A DNA stretch of 63,247 nucleotides from Martelella mediterranea. GTDB lineage: Bacteria; Pseudomonadota; Alphaproteobacteria; Rhizobiales; Rhizobiaceae. The position numbers and the translations under genes are program-made. Position 1 is the stretch's first letter; every line of letters begins with the position of its first letter. The stretch lies in contig NZ_JAINWJ010000051.1 in NCBI RefSeq assembly GCF_021021415.1, positions 1 to 63,247 of the forward strand, given 5' to 3'. Positions 53,017 to 61,944 of this stretch are shown here, in pieces. Under the pieces are notes generated by a model. That model was given only the letters and a program-made list of their open reading frames with translations. It was not told the DNA's origin and made no database searches.

Positions 53017-53044
53017 CAAAAATGATGGAAAGCCATCATTTTTG
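53017..53044. promoter_or_regulatory. Perfect 12-bp inverted repeat, LacI-type operator
   Basis: CAAAAATGATGG-AAAG-CCATCATTTTTG lies 5 bp upstream of the regulator start and about 80 bp before the IolE-like gene. Because it is so close to the regulator's ATG, it also overlaps that gene's ribosome-binding region and would fold as a hairpin in its mRNA. Confidence 0.65.
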
Positions 53045-53125
53045 CAAGTTCAAAGATGGAAATCCTGCATGTATAAACAACCTGCCGCAGGTCTGAAGAG
53101 ACATTGCCGGCTACGGGAGGAATTG

Positions 53126-54052
53126 ATGTCGAATAATGCCGCCGCGCGGACTGCCCTCCGCAGCATCCGTCTTGGAGTAAGCCCGCTGTCGTGGGTCAAT
53201 GAGGTTCTGGAAGATCTTGGCCGCGATGTCTCCGCCGATGCGATCTTGGCCGAGGCGCGGGCGGCGGGTTTTTCCGGCGTGGAGATGAGCCGCGCCTTTC
53301 CCGAGGATGCGGATGATCTTGCGGCTCTGCTTTCAGCGCGCGGCCTTGAATTTGTTTCCGGCTGGTACAGCGGTTTCCTGGCGGAGCGGAGCGTGACCGA
53401 GGAACTGGAGGCGGTGCGCGAGCACGCGGACAGGCTGAAGGCGCTGGGCGCTGCGGTGATGGTTTACGGCGAATGCGGCCATATGGCCGACGAAGCGCTC
53501 GACGTGCCGCTGTCCGCCCGGCTGACGCTGACGGCGGAGGACATGGCGGCCTATGGCGCCCGCCTGACCGAATTTGCCGAAAAGCTGCGCGATGAATGGG
53601 GCCTGGTCCTGGTCTATCACCACCACCTCATGATGGTCGCCGAATCGCTGAATGAAGTCTGCGCCGTGATGGACAATACCGGCCCAGCCGTTTCCCTCTT
53701 GCTGGATACCGGACACGCTTACGCAGGCGGCTTCGATTATGCGCTTTTGCTTGATAAATATGCGCAGCGGATCCGGCACATTCATCTCAAGGACGTGCGG
53801 GCGGATGTCATGCAGCAGGTCCGCGCTGAAGGCATCAGCTTCAATGATGGCGTGCGGATGGGAATGTTCTCCATTCCCGGTGACGGCGCCGTCGATTTCG
53901 ATCCACTCGCCCGCTTTCTTGCCAGCGGCGTTTACGACGGCTGGCTGGTTGTCGAGGCCGAGCAGGATCCGGCCAAGGCGCCGCCGGCTGAAACGGCGAG
54001 CCGCGCCTTCCGCTTCGTCAGCGATACAATCCTCAACCGCGAAACGGTGTGA
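53126..54052 (+). CDS. IolE-like sugar isomerase/dehydratase (TIM barrel)
   Basis: 308 residues from ATG 53126 (GGAGG upstream); the frame upstream is unused. RLGVSPLSWVNEVLEDLG, AGFSGVEMSRAFPEDAD and GLEFVSGWYSGFL closely follow myo-inosose dehydratase (IolE). DTGHAYAGGFDYALLL...IRHIHLKDV carries metal ligands of the xylose-isomerase-like barrel. It would dehydrate an inosose or related keto-cyclitol. Confidence 0.75.
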   Translation: MSNNAAARTALRSIRLGVSPLSWVNEVLEDLGRDVSADAILAEARAAGFSGVEMSRAFPEDADDLAALLSARGLEFVSGWYSGFLAERSVTEELEAVREHADRLKALGAAVMVYGECGHMADEALDVPLSARLTLTAEDMAAYGARLTEFAEKLRDEWGLVLVYHHHLMMVAESLNEVCAVMDNTGPAVSLLLDTGHAYAGGFDYALLLDKYAQRIRHIHLKDVRADVMQQVRAEGISFNDGVRMGMFSIPGDGAVDFDPLARFLASGVYDGWLVVEAEQDPAKAPPAETASRAFRFVSDTILNRETV

Positions 54053-54074
54053 AACCGTTCTTTCGGAGTTTAGA

Positions 54075-55247
54075 ATGACTAGGAAGACTTTGAATATCGG
54101 GCTGATCGGCTCCGGCTTCATGGGCCAGGCCCATGCCGATGCCTTTCACAGGGCAGGGCTGCTCTATCGCGATCTGCCGTTGCAGCCGGTGCTCCACACG
54201 CTGGCGGACGCCACTGCGGAACTCGCCGCGTCGGCCGCGGCCCGTTTCGGCTTTGCCCATTCCACCGGCAACTGGCGGACGATGCTGGCCGACCCGGAAA
54301 TTGACGTGATCGACATCACCACGCCGAATGCCATGCATTTCGACATGGCGCTGGAAGCCATCGAGGCGGGCAAGCACGTCTACTGCGAAAAACCGCTGAC
54401 GGTGACGCTGGAAGACGCCCGCAGGCTCAGGGATGCCGCCAGCGCCAGAGGCGTCAAGACGATGGTCGCCTTCAACAATATCAAGACGCCTGCCGCGCTG
54501 CTGGCGAAAAAACTCATCGATCGCGGCGATATCGGTCGGCTGACACGGTTTCGCGGCTGGTTCGATCAGGGTTTTTTCAACGATCCCGAAATGCCCTGGT
54601 CCTGGCGGTGCTCGCGTGAGCAGGCGGGATCCGGTTCGCTGGGCGATCTGGGCAGTCACGTCGTATCGGTCGCGCAATATCTGATGGGCGGCGTTGAAAG
54701 CGTGGTCGGTCAGGAGCAGACATTCTTTGAAGCACGTCCCGCGCAGGGCCGCGGCTCCGGCTACGGCGCGGCGGCGGACGCATCGGGCGCGCGGCTGAAA
54801 GTCGAGAATGAAGATCAGTTCCAGGCGCTCGTGAGCTTCACGAATGGCGCTGGAGGCATCATCGAAAGCTCGCGGATCGCCGCAGGCAAGGTCTTCGGCA
54901 TATACTGGGAGATATCGGGAACGGAGGGCACGATCGTCATGGATGGCGAACGCTTCAACGAGCTGAAGATCGCCCGCTACAGCGAACCCAAGCACGACCG
55001 CGGCTTCAAGACCCTGCTGGCCGGCAGTCAGGTCGAGCAGTTCAACGGCTTTTTCGGCTTCGATTTCGCCGGCGGCGGGCTTGGCTATTTCGACGTGAAG
55101 GTGATTGAAGTCCATGACCTGATTCACGGGATCGCCGGGCAGGAGCGCTGCTTCCCCGATTTCGCCTTCGGCTATGAGAACCAGCGCATCATCGCCGCCA
55201 TGGAGCAATCCGTGGCGCAGCGCAGCCGCGTTACCCTAGGAGAGTGA
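54075..55247 (+). CDS. Gfo/Idh/MocA-family oxidoreductase
   Basis: 390 residues from ATG 54075. LNIGLIGSGFMGQAHADAF is the NAD(P) loop and VYCEKPLTVTLEDARRLRDAA carries the EKP motif; the C-terminal half is the usual open beta sheet. It acts as an NAD-dependent sugar or cyclitol dehydrogenase. Followed 1 bp later by a second family member. Confidence 0.85.
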   Translation: MTRKTLNIGLIGSGFMGQAHADAFHRAGLLYRDLPLQPVLHTLADATAELAASAAARFGFAHSTGNWRTMLADPEIDVIDITTPNAMHFDMALEAIEAGKHVYCEKPLTVTLEDARRLRDAASARGVKTMVAFNNIKTPAALLAKKLIDRGDIGRLTRFRGWFDQGFFNDPEMPWSWRCSREQAGSGSLGDLGSHVVSVAQYLMGGVESVVGQEQTFFEARPAQGRGSGYGAAADASGARLKVENEDQFQALVSFTNGAGGIIESSRIAAGKVFGIYWEISGTEGTIVMDGERFNELKIARYSEPKHDRGFKTLLAGSQVEQFNGFFGFDFAGGGLGYFDVKVIEVHDLIHGIAGQERCFPDFAFGYENQRIIAAMEQSVAQRSRVTLGE

Positions 55248-55248
55248 G

Positions 55249-56262
55249 ATGACCGGAATTGCAATCATGGGCGCAGGGCGGATGGCCCGTGTACATGCAG
55301 CCTCGATCATCGCGGCGGGAGCGCATGTGGCGATGATCTACGACCCCGTGATTGCGGCGGCGGAGGCGCTGGCAGCCGATACCGGCGCGCGCGTTGCCTC
55401 CTCTCCCGCCGAAGCCATGGGCGACGGCGCGGTTGATGCCATCATGATCGCCACCTCTTCGGATACCCACGTGGAATTGCTGATCGAGGCTGGCAAAACC
55501 GGCAAGCCGGTGCTGTGCGAAAAGCCGCTGGCGGCCAGCTATGATGAGTCCAGAGCCTTTGTCGAAACCGCCGGTGAAGACATGGCGCGCAAGGTATTTC
55601 TCGGGTTTAACCGGCGCTTCGATCGCGGCCATGCCGCAGTGCGTGAAGCGGTCAAGGCCGGGCGGATCGGGCGGCTTGAGCAACTGACCATCACCAGCCG
55701 CGATCCCTTCCCGCCGCATCTGGACTATATCCCGCGCTCGGGCGGGCTGTTTCGGGACATGATGATCCATGATTTCGATATGGCGCGGTCGATAGTTGGC
55801 GCGCCGATCGTTTCGGTCACCGCGCACGGGACTTCGGTGGTCGATCCGGAAATCGGCAGGCTGGGTGATGTGGACACCGCATCCGTGACCATGCTGGCGG
55901 AGGACGGAACGATCATCACGATCCTCAATTCGCGCCGCTGTGCCTTCGGGTTCGACCAGCGCATCGAAGCCTTCGGCGCCCTCGGCATGGTGGTGTCAGA
56001 CAATCCGCGCCAGTCGGGATTCCGCAGCTTTACGAAAGAAGCGCCGGGCGCCGACGCGCCCATTCTTGAATTCTTTATGGAGCGTTACGGTCCGTCCTAT
56101 ACGGCCGAAATCAAGCTGTTCCTAGATTGTGCGAAGGAAGGGCGCGATATGCCGGTGAATGCGCTGGACGGACATATGGCCGCCTGTCTGGCGGAAGCGG
56201 CCACCGCCTCGCTCAAACAGGGCAAGACCATCCATCTGACCGACCTCGATCAGGAGTTTTAG
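55249..56262 (+). CDS. Gfo/Idh/MocA-family oxidoreductase, inositol 2-dehydrogenase-like
   Basis: 337 residues: IMGAGRMARVHAASI is the NAD loop, VLCEKPLAASYDESR the EKP motif, and GGLFRDMMIHDFDMARSIVGAPI the His/Asp active-site stretch seen in IolG. With the IolE-like protein it fits oxidation and then dehydration of an inositol. AGGAGAGTG precedes the ATG. Confidence 0.8.
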   Translation: MTGIAIMGAGRMARVHAASIIAAGAHVAMIYDPVIAAAEALAADTGARVASSPAEAMGDGAVDAIMIATSSDTHVELLIEAGKTGKPVLCEKPLAASYDESRAFVETAGEDMARKVFLGFNRRFDRGHAAVREAVKAGRIGRLEQLTITSRDPFPPHLDYIPRSGGLFRDMMIHDFDMARSIVGAPIVSVTAHGTSVVDPEIGRLGDVDTASVTMLAEDGTIITILNSRRCAFGFDQRIEAFGALGMVVSDNPRQSGFRSFTKEAPGADAPILEFFMERYGPSYTAEIKLFLDCAKEGRDMPVNALDGHMAACLAEAATASLKQGKTIHLTDLDQEF

Positions 56263-56264
56263 GC

Positions 56265-57050
56265 ATGAACCAACCCCATACCGATACGATCGCGATCATC
56301 ACAGGCGGCGCTCAGGGCGTCGGCCACGCCATCGCCAGCCGGCTGGCGGACGAGGGCTGCACCCGGTTGATGCTCACCGGCCGCAACGAAGCAAAGGGCG
56401 CAAGGGCCGTCGACGATTTCGCCAGCCGCGGCGTGGACGCGAAATTCGTGTCTCTCGATCTTCAGAATCCGGCCGGATGCCTGGCCCTGGTGGAGCGGAC
56501 CGTGGCGGATTTTGGCGATGTGAACGCTTTGGTCAATGCCGCGGCGCTCGGCGCGCGCGGTTCGATCACCAGTACCACGCCCGAACTGTTCGACGAGATG
56601 TTCACGACCAATGTGCGCGGCCCCTTTTTCCTCATCCAAGGGTTCGTCCGGCATCGTCTCGACCAAGGCGGACGCGGCCATATCGTCAATATCCTGTCAA
56701 ACTGCGCCCATTGCGGGCAGTCCTATCTCGCGCCCTATTCTTCCTCGAAGGGGGCGCTGGCGACGCTGACCAAGAATGTGGCCAATGCCCACCGCTTCGA
56801 CAGGATCCACTGCAACGCGATCCTGCCGGGCTGGATGGATACGCCCGGCGAGGACGGCACGCAGCGAAAATATCATGGCGCCACAGACGGCTGGCTTGAA
56901 CGCGCGGAGGCGGGCCAACCCATGGGGCAACTGGCCAAGCCGTCCCAGCTTGCGGAGCTGGCGAGCTATCTGCTCAGCGAACAATCGGGCGTCATGACCG
57001 GCGCGCTCATCGACTACGATCAGAATATCCCGGGAGCCTATCCCGAATAG
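56265..57050 (+). CDS. Short-chain dehydrogenase/reductase
   Basis: 261 residues from ATG 56265, 2 bp after the previous stop. TGGAQGVGHAIASRL is the cofactor loop, NAAALGARG the NAG-like motif, and SYLAPYSSSKGAL the YxxxK active site. It probably oxidises a further hydroxyl in the pathway; substrate unknown. Confidence 0.85.
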   Translation: MNQPHTDTIAIITGGAQGVGHAIASRLADEGCTRLMLTGRNEAKGARAVDDFASRGVDAKFVSLDLQNPAGCLALVERTVADFGDVNALVNAAALGARGSITSTTPELFDEMFTTNVRGPFFLIQGFVRHRLDQGGRGHIVNILSNCAHCGQSYLAPYSSSKGALATLTKNVANAHRFDRIHCNAILPGWMDTPGEDGTQRKYHGATDGWLERAEAGQPMGQLAKPSQLAELASYLLSEQSGVMTGALIDYDQNIPGAYPE

Positions 57051-57065
57051 GCCCCGGGATCACCG

Positions 57066-57079
57066 GCCCCGATCGGGGC
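57066..57079. terminator. Hairpin between the SDR and binding-protein genes
   Basis: GCCCCGATCGGGGC is a perfect palindrome within the 54-bp gap, without a U run. It is more likely to stabilise the downstream binding-protein message or attenuate the upstream one than to end transcription. Confidence 0.4.
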
Positions 57080-57104
57080 AACAAACCCAGGGAGAAGAAC
57101 TGAA

Positions 57105-58025
57105 ATGAAGCAACTACTGTTAGCCTCGGCGGCTTTGATGTCGATGGCGTGCGCGGCCTCTGCGGAGCGCTATGTCATGATAACCCACACCATGGGCACT
57201 GACCCGTTCTGGCCTATCGTTGAAATGGGCGGGCGAGACGCGGCCGAACAGGTGGGAGCGGATTTCGAGCACAATTTTGCCCCGTCCGGCGACATGGCCG
57301 ACATGGCCAGGCTGATCGAATCCGCCGCCGCGACCCAGCCCGACGGCATCATCGTTTCACTGCCCGATCCCGACGCGCTTGGGGGGGCGGTGACGGACGC
57401 GACCGAAGCCGGCATCCCCGTTATCACCATCAATGCAGGCGAGGAATATTCCGAACAGCTCGGTGCCCTGATGCATATCGGTCAGAGTTCGAAGGTGGCC
57501 GGGCAGGGCGCGGGCGAGCGCCTGCTGGAAGAGAAAGGCGAGATCGGTCGCGCGCTATGCCTCAACCACGAGGCTTTCAACACCGATCTCGTGACCCGCT
57601 GTGAGGGGTTCTTCGATGCCATCGGCCAGGATCTGAACATGATCGACGTTTCCAACGACGTCGCGCAGATCACCACCCGCACTGCCGCCGCTTTGCAGTC
57701 GGACCCGGAGGTGGATACGCTTCTGGCCGTCGCGCCGCATACCTGCGAGGCTGCGGCCACGGCAATCGACGAAGTCGGCGCCGCGGATGTGAATTTGGTC
57801 TGCTTCGACCTCAGCGCCGGAGTCATAGACCTTATCGAGGAAGGCAAGGTTGATTTCACCATCGACCAGCAGCCTTATCTGCAGGGATATCTCGGGGTGA
57901 TTTTCCTCAATCTCTACAACACCCGGTCCGGCATGGTGCCGCCAATCGACGTGCCGTCGGGACCGGGTTTCGTGGATCAGGCCAATGCGAGCGCCGTGCG
58001 CGAGCAGGCCGGTACGTACCGCTGA
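57105..58025 (+). CDS. Ribose/inositol-type ABC transporter, substrate-binding protein
   Basis: 306 residues with a signal peptide (KQLLLASAALMSMACAASA, cleavage near residue 20) and a periplasmic binding protein type 1 fold (ITHTMGTDPFWPIVEMGG, DGIIVSLPDPDAL, VITINAGEEYSEQLGALMHIGQS). GGGAGAAG precedes the ATG. The ligand is probably the sugar or cyclitol handled by the dehydrogenases upstream. Confidence 0.87.
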   Translation: MKQLLLASAALMSMACAASAERYVMITHTMGTDPFWPIVEMGGRDAAEQVGADFEHNFAPSGDMADMARLIESAAATQPDGIIVSLPDPDALGGAVTDATEAGIPVITINAGEEYSEQLGALMHIGQSSKVAGQGAGERLLEEKGEIGRALCLNHEAFNTDLVTRCEGFFDAIGQDLNMIDVSNDVAQITTRTAAALQSDPEVDTLLAVAPHTCEAAATAIDEVGAADVNLVCFDLSAGVIDLIEEGKVDFTIDQQPYLQGYLGVIFLNLYNTRSGMVPPIDVPSGPGFVDQANASAVREQAGTYR

Positions 58026-58045
58026 CACGAGATGGCGAATTTCCA

Positions 58046-58069
58046 CCGAAGGGCCGATCAGCCCTTCGG
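58046..58069 (+). terminator. Intercistronic hairpin after the binding-protein gene
   Basis: CCGAAGGGC-CGATCA-GCCCTTCGG (9-bp stem) lies between the binding-protein and permease genes, with no U run. It probably keeps the binding-protein message more abundant than the permease message. Confidence 0.6.
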
Positions 58070-58089
58070 TCGGAGATCGGTAGGGAAAA

Positions 58090-59232
58090 ATGACCAATTC
58101 AACAACACCGACAACATCGAGTTCCGGACGCACAGAGGCGGACCGGCTTCAAAAGGGGAGCCGGCTTTCCGCCCTGGTTCGACATCCCGAGATCGGATCC
58201 TTTGTGGTGATGGTCGTGGTGATCATCGCGATTGCCATTGCGAGCAACGGCAACGCCTTCAACCCGCTCGGGCTGAAAAACAATTTTTCGATCATCGCGC
58301 AATTCGGAATCATCGCTACCGGCGCGTGCCTATTGATGATCGCGGGAGACTTCGACCTGTCCATCGGATCCATGATCGGGTTCGCGGGCATGTCGATGTC
58401 GATGATGCTGAAATGGGGGCTGCCTTTTGGCCTTGGTCCGGCCACCCCGCTGACCGCCTTCGCCCTGACGCTTGTCATGACGCTGGCGATCGGCTGGCTG
58501 ATCGGCAACATCGTTGTGCGCTCGCGACTGTCGAGCTTCATCGTTACGCTGGCGTTTTTGTTCTTTCTCCGGGGCCTGACCGAGGTGTGCTTCCGAATCA
58601 TCAACAAGTCCACCCAGATTTCCGGTCTGCCCGATTTCAAGGAAACCAGCTGGTTCGCTAACCTTTTCGGCGGCGAAGTCTTCGGCTGGTTCTATGATTT
58701 CTGGTTCATGCTGGGCGGAAATCTCAACCGCGCGGGCAATCAGTGGGTCTATGGTTTCGACGCGCGGGTTCTCTGGTGGCTCATCGTCGTCGTCGTGGCC
58801 TATGTCGTTCTGTCACGCACCCAGGCCGGCAACTGGATTTTCGCCACGGGCGACAATGCCGAAAGCGCGCGCGCCAACGGCGTGCCGGTCGACAAGGTGA
58901 GGATTTCGCTGTTCATGTTCACCGCTTTCTGCGCCACGCTGTTTGCCGCCTGTCAGGTCTTCGAGACCAACACCGCGGACGCTGCCAAGGGCAATCTCAA
59001 GGAGCTTGAGGCCATCGCTATCGCCGTGGTCGGCGGCACGTTGATGACCGGCGGTTTCGGCTCGGTGCTGGGAGTGGTCTTCGGAGCCATTACCTTCGGC
59101 CTCGTGGCCAATGCCGTGTTCTTCATTCCGTCCATCGACGGTTCGTACTATCGCGTTTTTGTGGGCGTCGTGCTGCTGACCGCCGTGTTCCTGAACGAGA
59201 ACGTTCGCAAGCGCATCACGGGAGGATTGTGA
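58090..59232 (+). CDS. Ribose/inositol-type ABC transporter, permease
   Basis: 380 residues, BPD_transp_2 family, with many hydrophobic segments, AGDFDLSIGSMIGFAG near residue 87 and FATGDNAESARANGVP in the second half. An insertion-like stretch near residues 185-225 is characteristic of inositol/ribose permeases with a longer central loop. Partner of the genes on both sides. Confidence 0.88.
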   Translation: MTNSTTPTTSSSGRTEADRLQKGSRLSALVRHPEIGSFVVMVVVIIAIAIASNGNAFNPLGLKNNFSIIAQFGIIATGACLLMIAGDFDLSIGSMIGFAGMSMSMMLKWGLPFGLGPATPLTAFALTLVMTLAIGWLIGNIVVRSRLSSFIVTLAFLFFLRGLTEVCFRIINKSTQISGLPDFKETSWFANLFGGEVFGWFYDFWFMLGGNLNRAGNQWVYGFDARVLWWLIVVVVAYVVLSRTQAGNWIFATGDNAESARANGVPVDKVRISLFMFTAFCATLFAACQVFETNTADAAKGNLKELEAIAIAVVGGTLMTGGFGSVLGVVFGAITFGLVANAVFFIPSIDGSYYRVFVGVVLLTAVFLNENVRKRITGGL

Positions 59233-59234
59233 TC

Positions 59235-60023
59235 ATGGCCGATCCCATCATCAGAACGGAAGGGCTGGTCAAGCGGTTCGGCCCCTTCACCGCGCTCAAC
59301 GGCATCGATATCGAGGTCAGGAAGGGCCAGGTGCTGGCGTTGCTGGGCGATAACGGGGCCGGCAAGTCGACCCTAATCCGCATCCTGTCGGGCGTCCACA
59401 AGCCAACCGAGGGCAGAATCTATGTCGAGGGCAAGGAAGTCGTCTTCAATTCGCCGCGCGATGCCGCTGCTGCCGGCATTGGCACGGTCTATCAGGATCT
59501 GGCGATCAATCCGCTAATGAGCGTCACGCGCAATTTCTTTCTGGGGCGGGAGCTTTACAGGGGCGTGCGGCCCTTCGGGCTTCTCGACATGAAGACCATG
59601 GACGAGATTACCCACGCCGAGATGAAAAAGATCGGCATCGACATTTCCGATCCCCGTCAGGCGGTCGGCACCATGTCGGGCGGCCAGCGCCAGACGCTGG
59701 CGATCGCGCGGGCGATCTATTTCGGCGCCAAGGTGCTGATTCTCGACGAGCCGACATCGGCGCTGGGCCAGAAGCAGCAGATGAGCGTCCTAAAAACGAT
59801 GATGAAGGTACGCGCCAAGGGCGATATCGCGATCATCTTCATCACCCACAACGAGATACACTCGCAGCTGGTCGCCGACAGCTTCACTTTCCTGGCTCTT
59901 GGAGAGGTGATCGGGTGCGGCGACAAGAACGATCTCGAACATGACGAGATTCGCCGGCTGATGGCGGGCGGGGCCGAGATCCGGGATCTGGAAAAGGAAC
60001 TGGCTGCAGTCACCGCAGATTGA
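59235..60023 (+). CDS. Ribose/inositol-type ABC transporter, single-domain ATPase
   Basis: 262 residues. ATG 59235 is chosen over GTG 59229 because GGAGG at 59221-59225 is then correctly spaced. Walker A GDNGAGKST, signature MSGGQRQTLAIARA, Walker B LILDEPTSAL. One ABC domain only, as in FrcA-type importers, so it should work as a homodimer. Confidence 0.88.
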   Translation: MADPIIRTEGLVKRFGPFTALNGIDIEVRKGQVLALLGDNGAGKSTLIRILSGVHKPTEGRIYVEGKEVVFNSPRDAAAAGIGTVYQDLAINPLMSVTRNFFLGRELYRGVRPFGLLDMKTMDEITHAEMKKIGIDISDPRQAVGTMSGGQRQTLAIARAIYFGAKVLILDEPTSALGQKQQMSVLKTMMKVRAKGDIAIIFITHNEIHSQLVADSFTFLALGEVIGCGDKNDLEHDEIRRLMAGGAEIRDLEKELAAVTAD

Positions 60024-60094
60024 GCTGCGCCGAAAACCAGGCATTTCTGGACGGCTGAAGGGCGTGTGGGAAATGGAAGGCTCGCATCGCATGC

Positions 60095-60110
60095 GGCTCT
60101 GTTGCAAAAA
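60095..60110. mobile_element. IS6-family-like terminal repeat, orphan
   Basis: GGCTCTGTTGCAAAAA matches the terminal inverted repeat consensus of IS6-family elements. No IS6 transposase follows, so this is a leftover end within the gene-free stretch 60024-60834. Confidence 0.4.
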
Positions 60111-60330
60111 TCTCAAACGGCTATGAAGTTCCGAGCCCGGTTCATCAACCGGTTTGAGTTTCGATATCCTTGGGGAGAAGTGCAACGGCTTCCATCAACG
60201 CGCTCGGACAGATGCCGAAAGCCCACTCAATAATACGCGCCTCACCGCGGATGTCTTTGAGCTGCTGCCGGTTTCGTGGTCATGAAGATAAGATCGTGAC
60301 CACGAAACTGGAGATGGGCTAATCCGAGAC

Positions 60331-60417
60331 GTAACTTCAGCCGGGAGTTTAAAACGGAAGCGGTGCGACTGGTGACGGAAAGAGAGGCTGTTGCGCAGGC
60401 GGCTCGCACGATATCCT
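60331..60417 (+). pseudogene. IS3-family OrfA remnant
   Basis: Plus-strand reading gives FSREFKTEAVRLVTEREAV followed by AQAARTI, the start of an IS3-type OrfA (helix-turn-helix with EFKxEAVRLV). No start, no remainder. The stretch from about 60420 to 60834 shows nothing further I can name. Confidence 0.6.
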
Positions 60418-60834
60418 CTTCTTGCGCAGTCTCTAATCGGAGCTGAATGAAACTTGGCGGCAGGCGGCGTCGCCTTATCTTTCCGTCTCTTTCAGCGCGT
60501 CGAGGGAGAAGCTGGAGTCGACTTTTTCGCTGGACTTTGTAACAGGTGAATTTTGAGGGGTATTGCCCCCTGTTTGGCAAGCTTTATCTTCGATTTTTCG
60601 GCGGGGTCTTCGATCGGACGTGTGTCAGGCCTCAGATTGTGGCCTTCGATGACGCCACGGGCCGGTATGCTGTTCGGAAAGCTGGGTTCACATCGGTTCA
60701 GAGAGCTGCAAGCGCTCGAGCCCCGGGTCTGAATTTCCCTGCCTTGAACTTCGAAGTCCGTGTCGCGTACTCCTCGTCGATCGCTCACCCCGGCCTTGCG
60801 GCCATGTCGTGCCTTTTTCCTTTTCGGTTTCAGG

Positions 60835-61851
60835 TCACGCCATTCGATAATCCTCTTGCTTGGTCGACATGGCCCAGATCATTCGGGCCATTTTATTCGC
60901 CAGCGCAACGGCCGCGACCATCCTGGGCTTGCGTGCCACGAGAGCAGCGAGCCAGCGATTCGAACTGCCGCCTTTCCGGACGACCCACCGGATCACGCTC
61001 ATCGCTCCGACGATTAGCAGTCGGCGGATATCGGTCTGTCCCATCTTGCTGACCGACCCCAGCCTGGCCTTGCCCCCCGTGGACCTCTGCCGTGGGACCA
61101 GACCCAGCCAGGCCGCAAAGTTCCGCCCACTGTCAAAAGTGTCGAGGTCGGGCGCAAACGCCGCCACGGCGCCTGCCGTCACGGGGCCGATCCCGGGGAT
61201 GGTGCAAAGCCGCCGCAACTCACAATCTGTCTTCGATGCATCTTCCAACTCGTTTGCCAGCCGTTCGATCACGTCGCTCAGCCGCGTGATCTGCTCGAGA
61301 TAGACCGCCCCCATCTCCCGAACCGGGTCAGGCAGGTCGCTGCTCTCGTCCGCTAACGCATTCTCGAGTAGTTTCAGGCTCGCCGGTCCCTTCGGCGCTA
61401 CCAGCCCGAATTCGGCCAGATGGCCGCGCAGCGCGTTGATGAGCTGCGTGCGCTGCCGGACCAAACATTGGTGGGTGCGGAACGCCACAGCACGGCCTTG
61501 GGTTTCTGCACTCTTCACTGCCACGAAACGCATGGTGGGACGCATGGCCGCCTCGGCGATAGCCTCCGCGTCCGCGCGGTCATTCTTCTGGCGCTTGACG
61601 AACGGTTTCACATACGCCGCCGGCACCAGACGCACTTCATGACCGTGAGACTGCGCCATCCGGCCCCAGTGATGCGACGTGGCGCATGCCTCCATAGCGA
61701 CGACACAGGCCGGCTGCTCGCCCAGAAGCGTCGCCAACCGGTTCCGAGACAGTGCCCGATTATACAGAACCGTCCCGTCAGATCCGACCGCACAAACCTG
61801 AAAGCTACCTTTTGCCAAGTCGATTGCCAGAATGCTGATCTTCGATGTCAT
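60835..61851 (-). CDS. IS110-family transposase (intact)
   Basis: About 338 residues from ATG 61851 (an open frame extends to 61923). An N-terminal DEDD nuclease domain is present: LAIDLAKGSFQVCAVG, VAMEACATSHHWGR, KRQKNDRADAEAIAEAA. The transposase_20 half has IPGIGPVTAGAVAAFAP, FAAWLGLVPRQRSTGGKA and DIRRLLIVGAMSVIRW. All catalytic acids of the DEDD set appear present. The gene lies just upstream of galE. Confidence 0.92.
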   Translation of the reverse strand: MTSKISILAIDLAKGSFQVCAVGSDGTVLYNRALSRNRLATLLGEQPACVVAMEACATSHHWGRMAQSHGHEVRLVPAAYVKPFVKRQKNDRADAEAIAEAAMRPTMRFVAVKSAETQGRAVAFRTHQCLVRQRTQLINALRGHLAEFGLVAPKGPASLKLLENALADESSDLPDPVREMGAVYLEQITRLSDVIERLANELEDASKTDCELRRLCTIPGIGPVTAGAVAAFAPDLDTFDSGRNFAAWLGLVPRQRSTGGKARLGSVSKMGQTDIRRLLIVGAMSVIRWVVRKGGSSNRWLAALVARKPRMVAAVALANKMARMIWAMSTKQEDYRMA

Positions 61852-61944
61852 TGATGCGCCCTCCGCTCGGTGAATATAGAACCGTCTTGGTATACCCGAT
61901 GCCGCTGGGTGGGGGGCATCCACCGCATCAGTTCAGTATAATTC

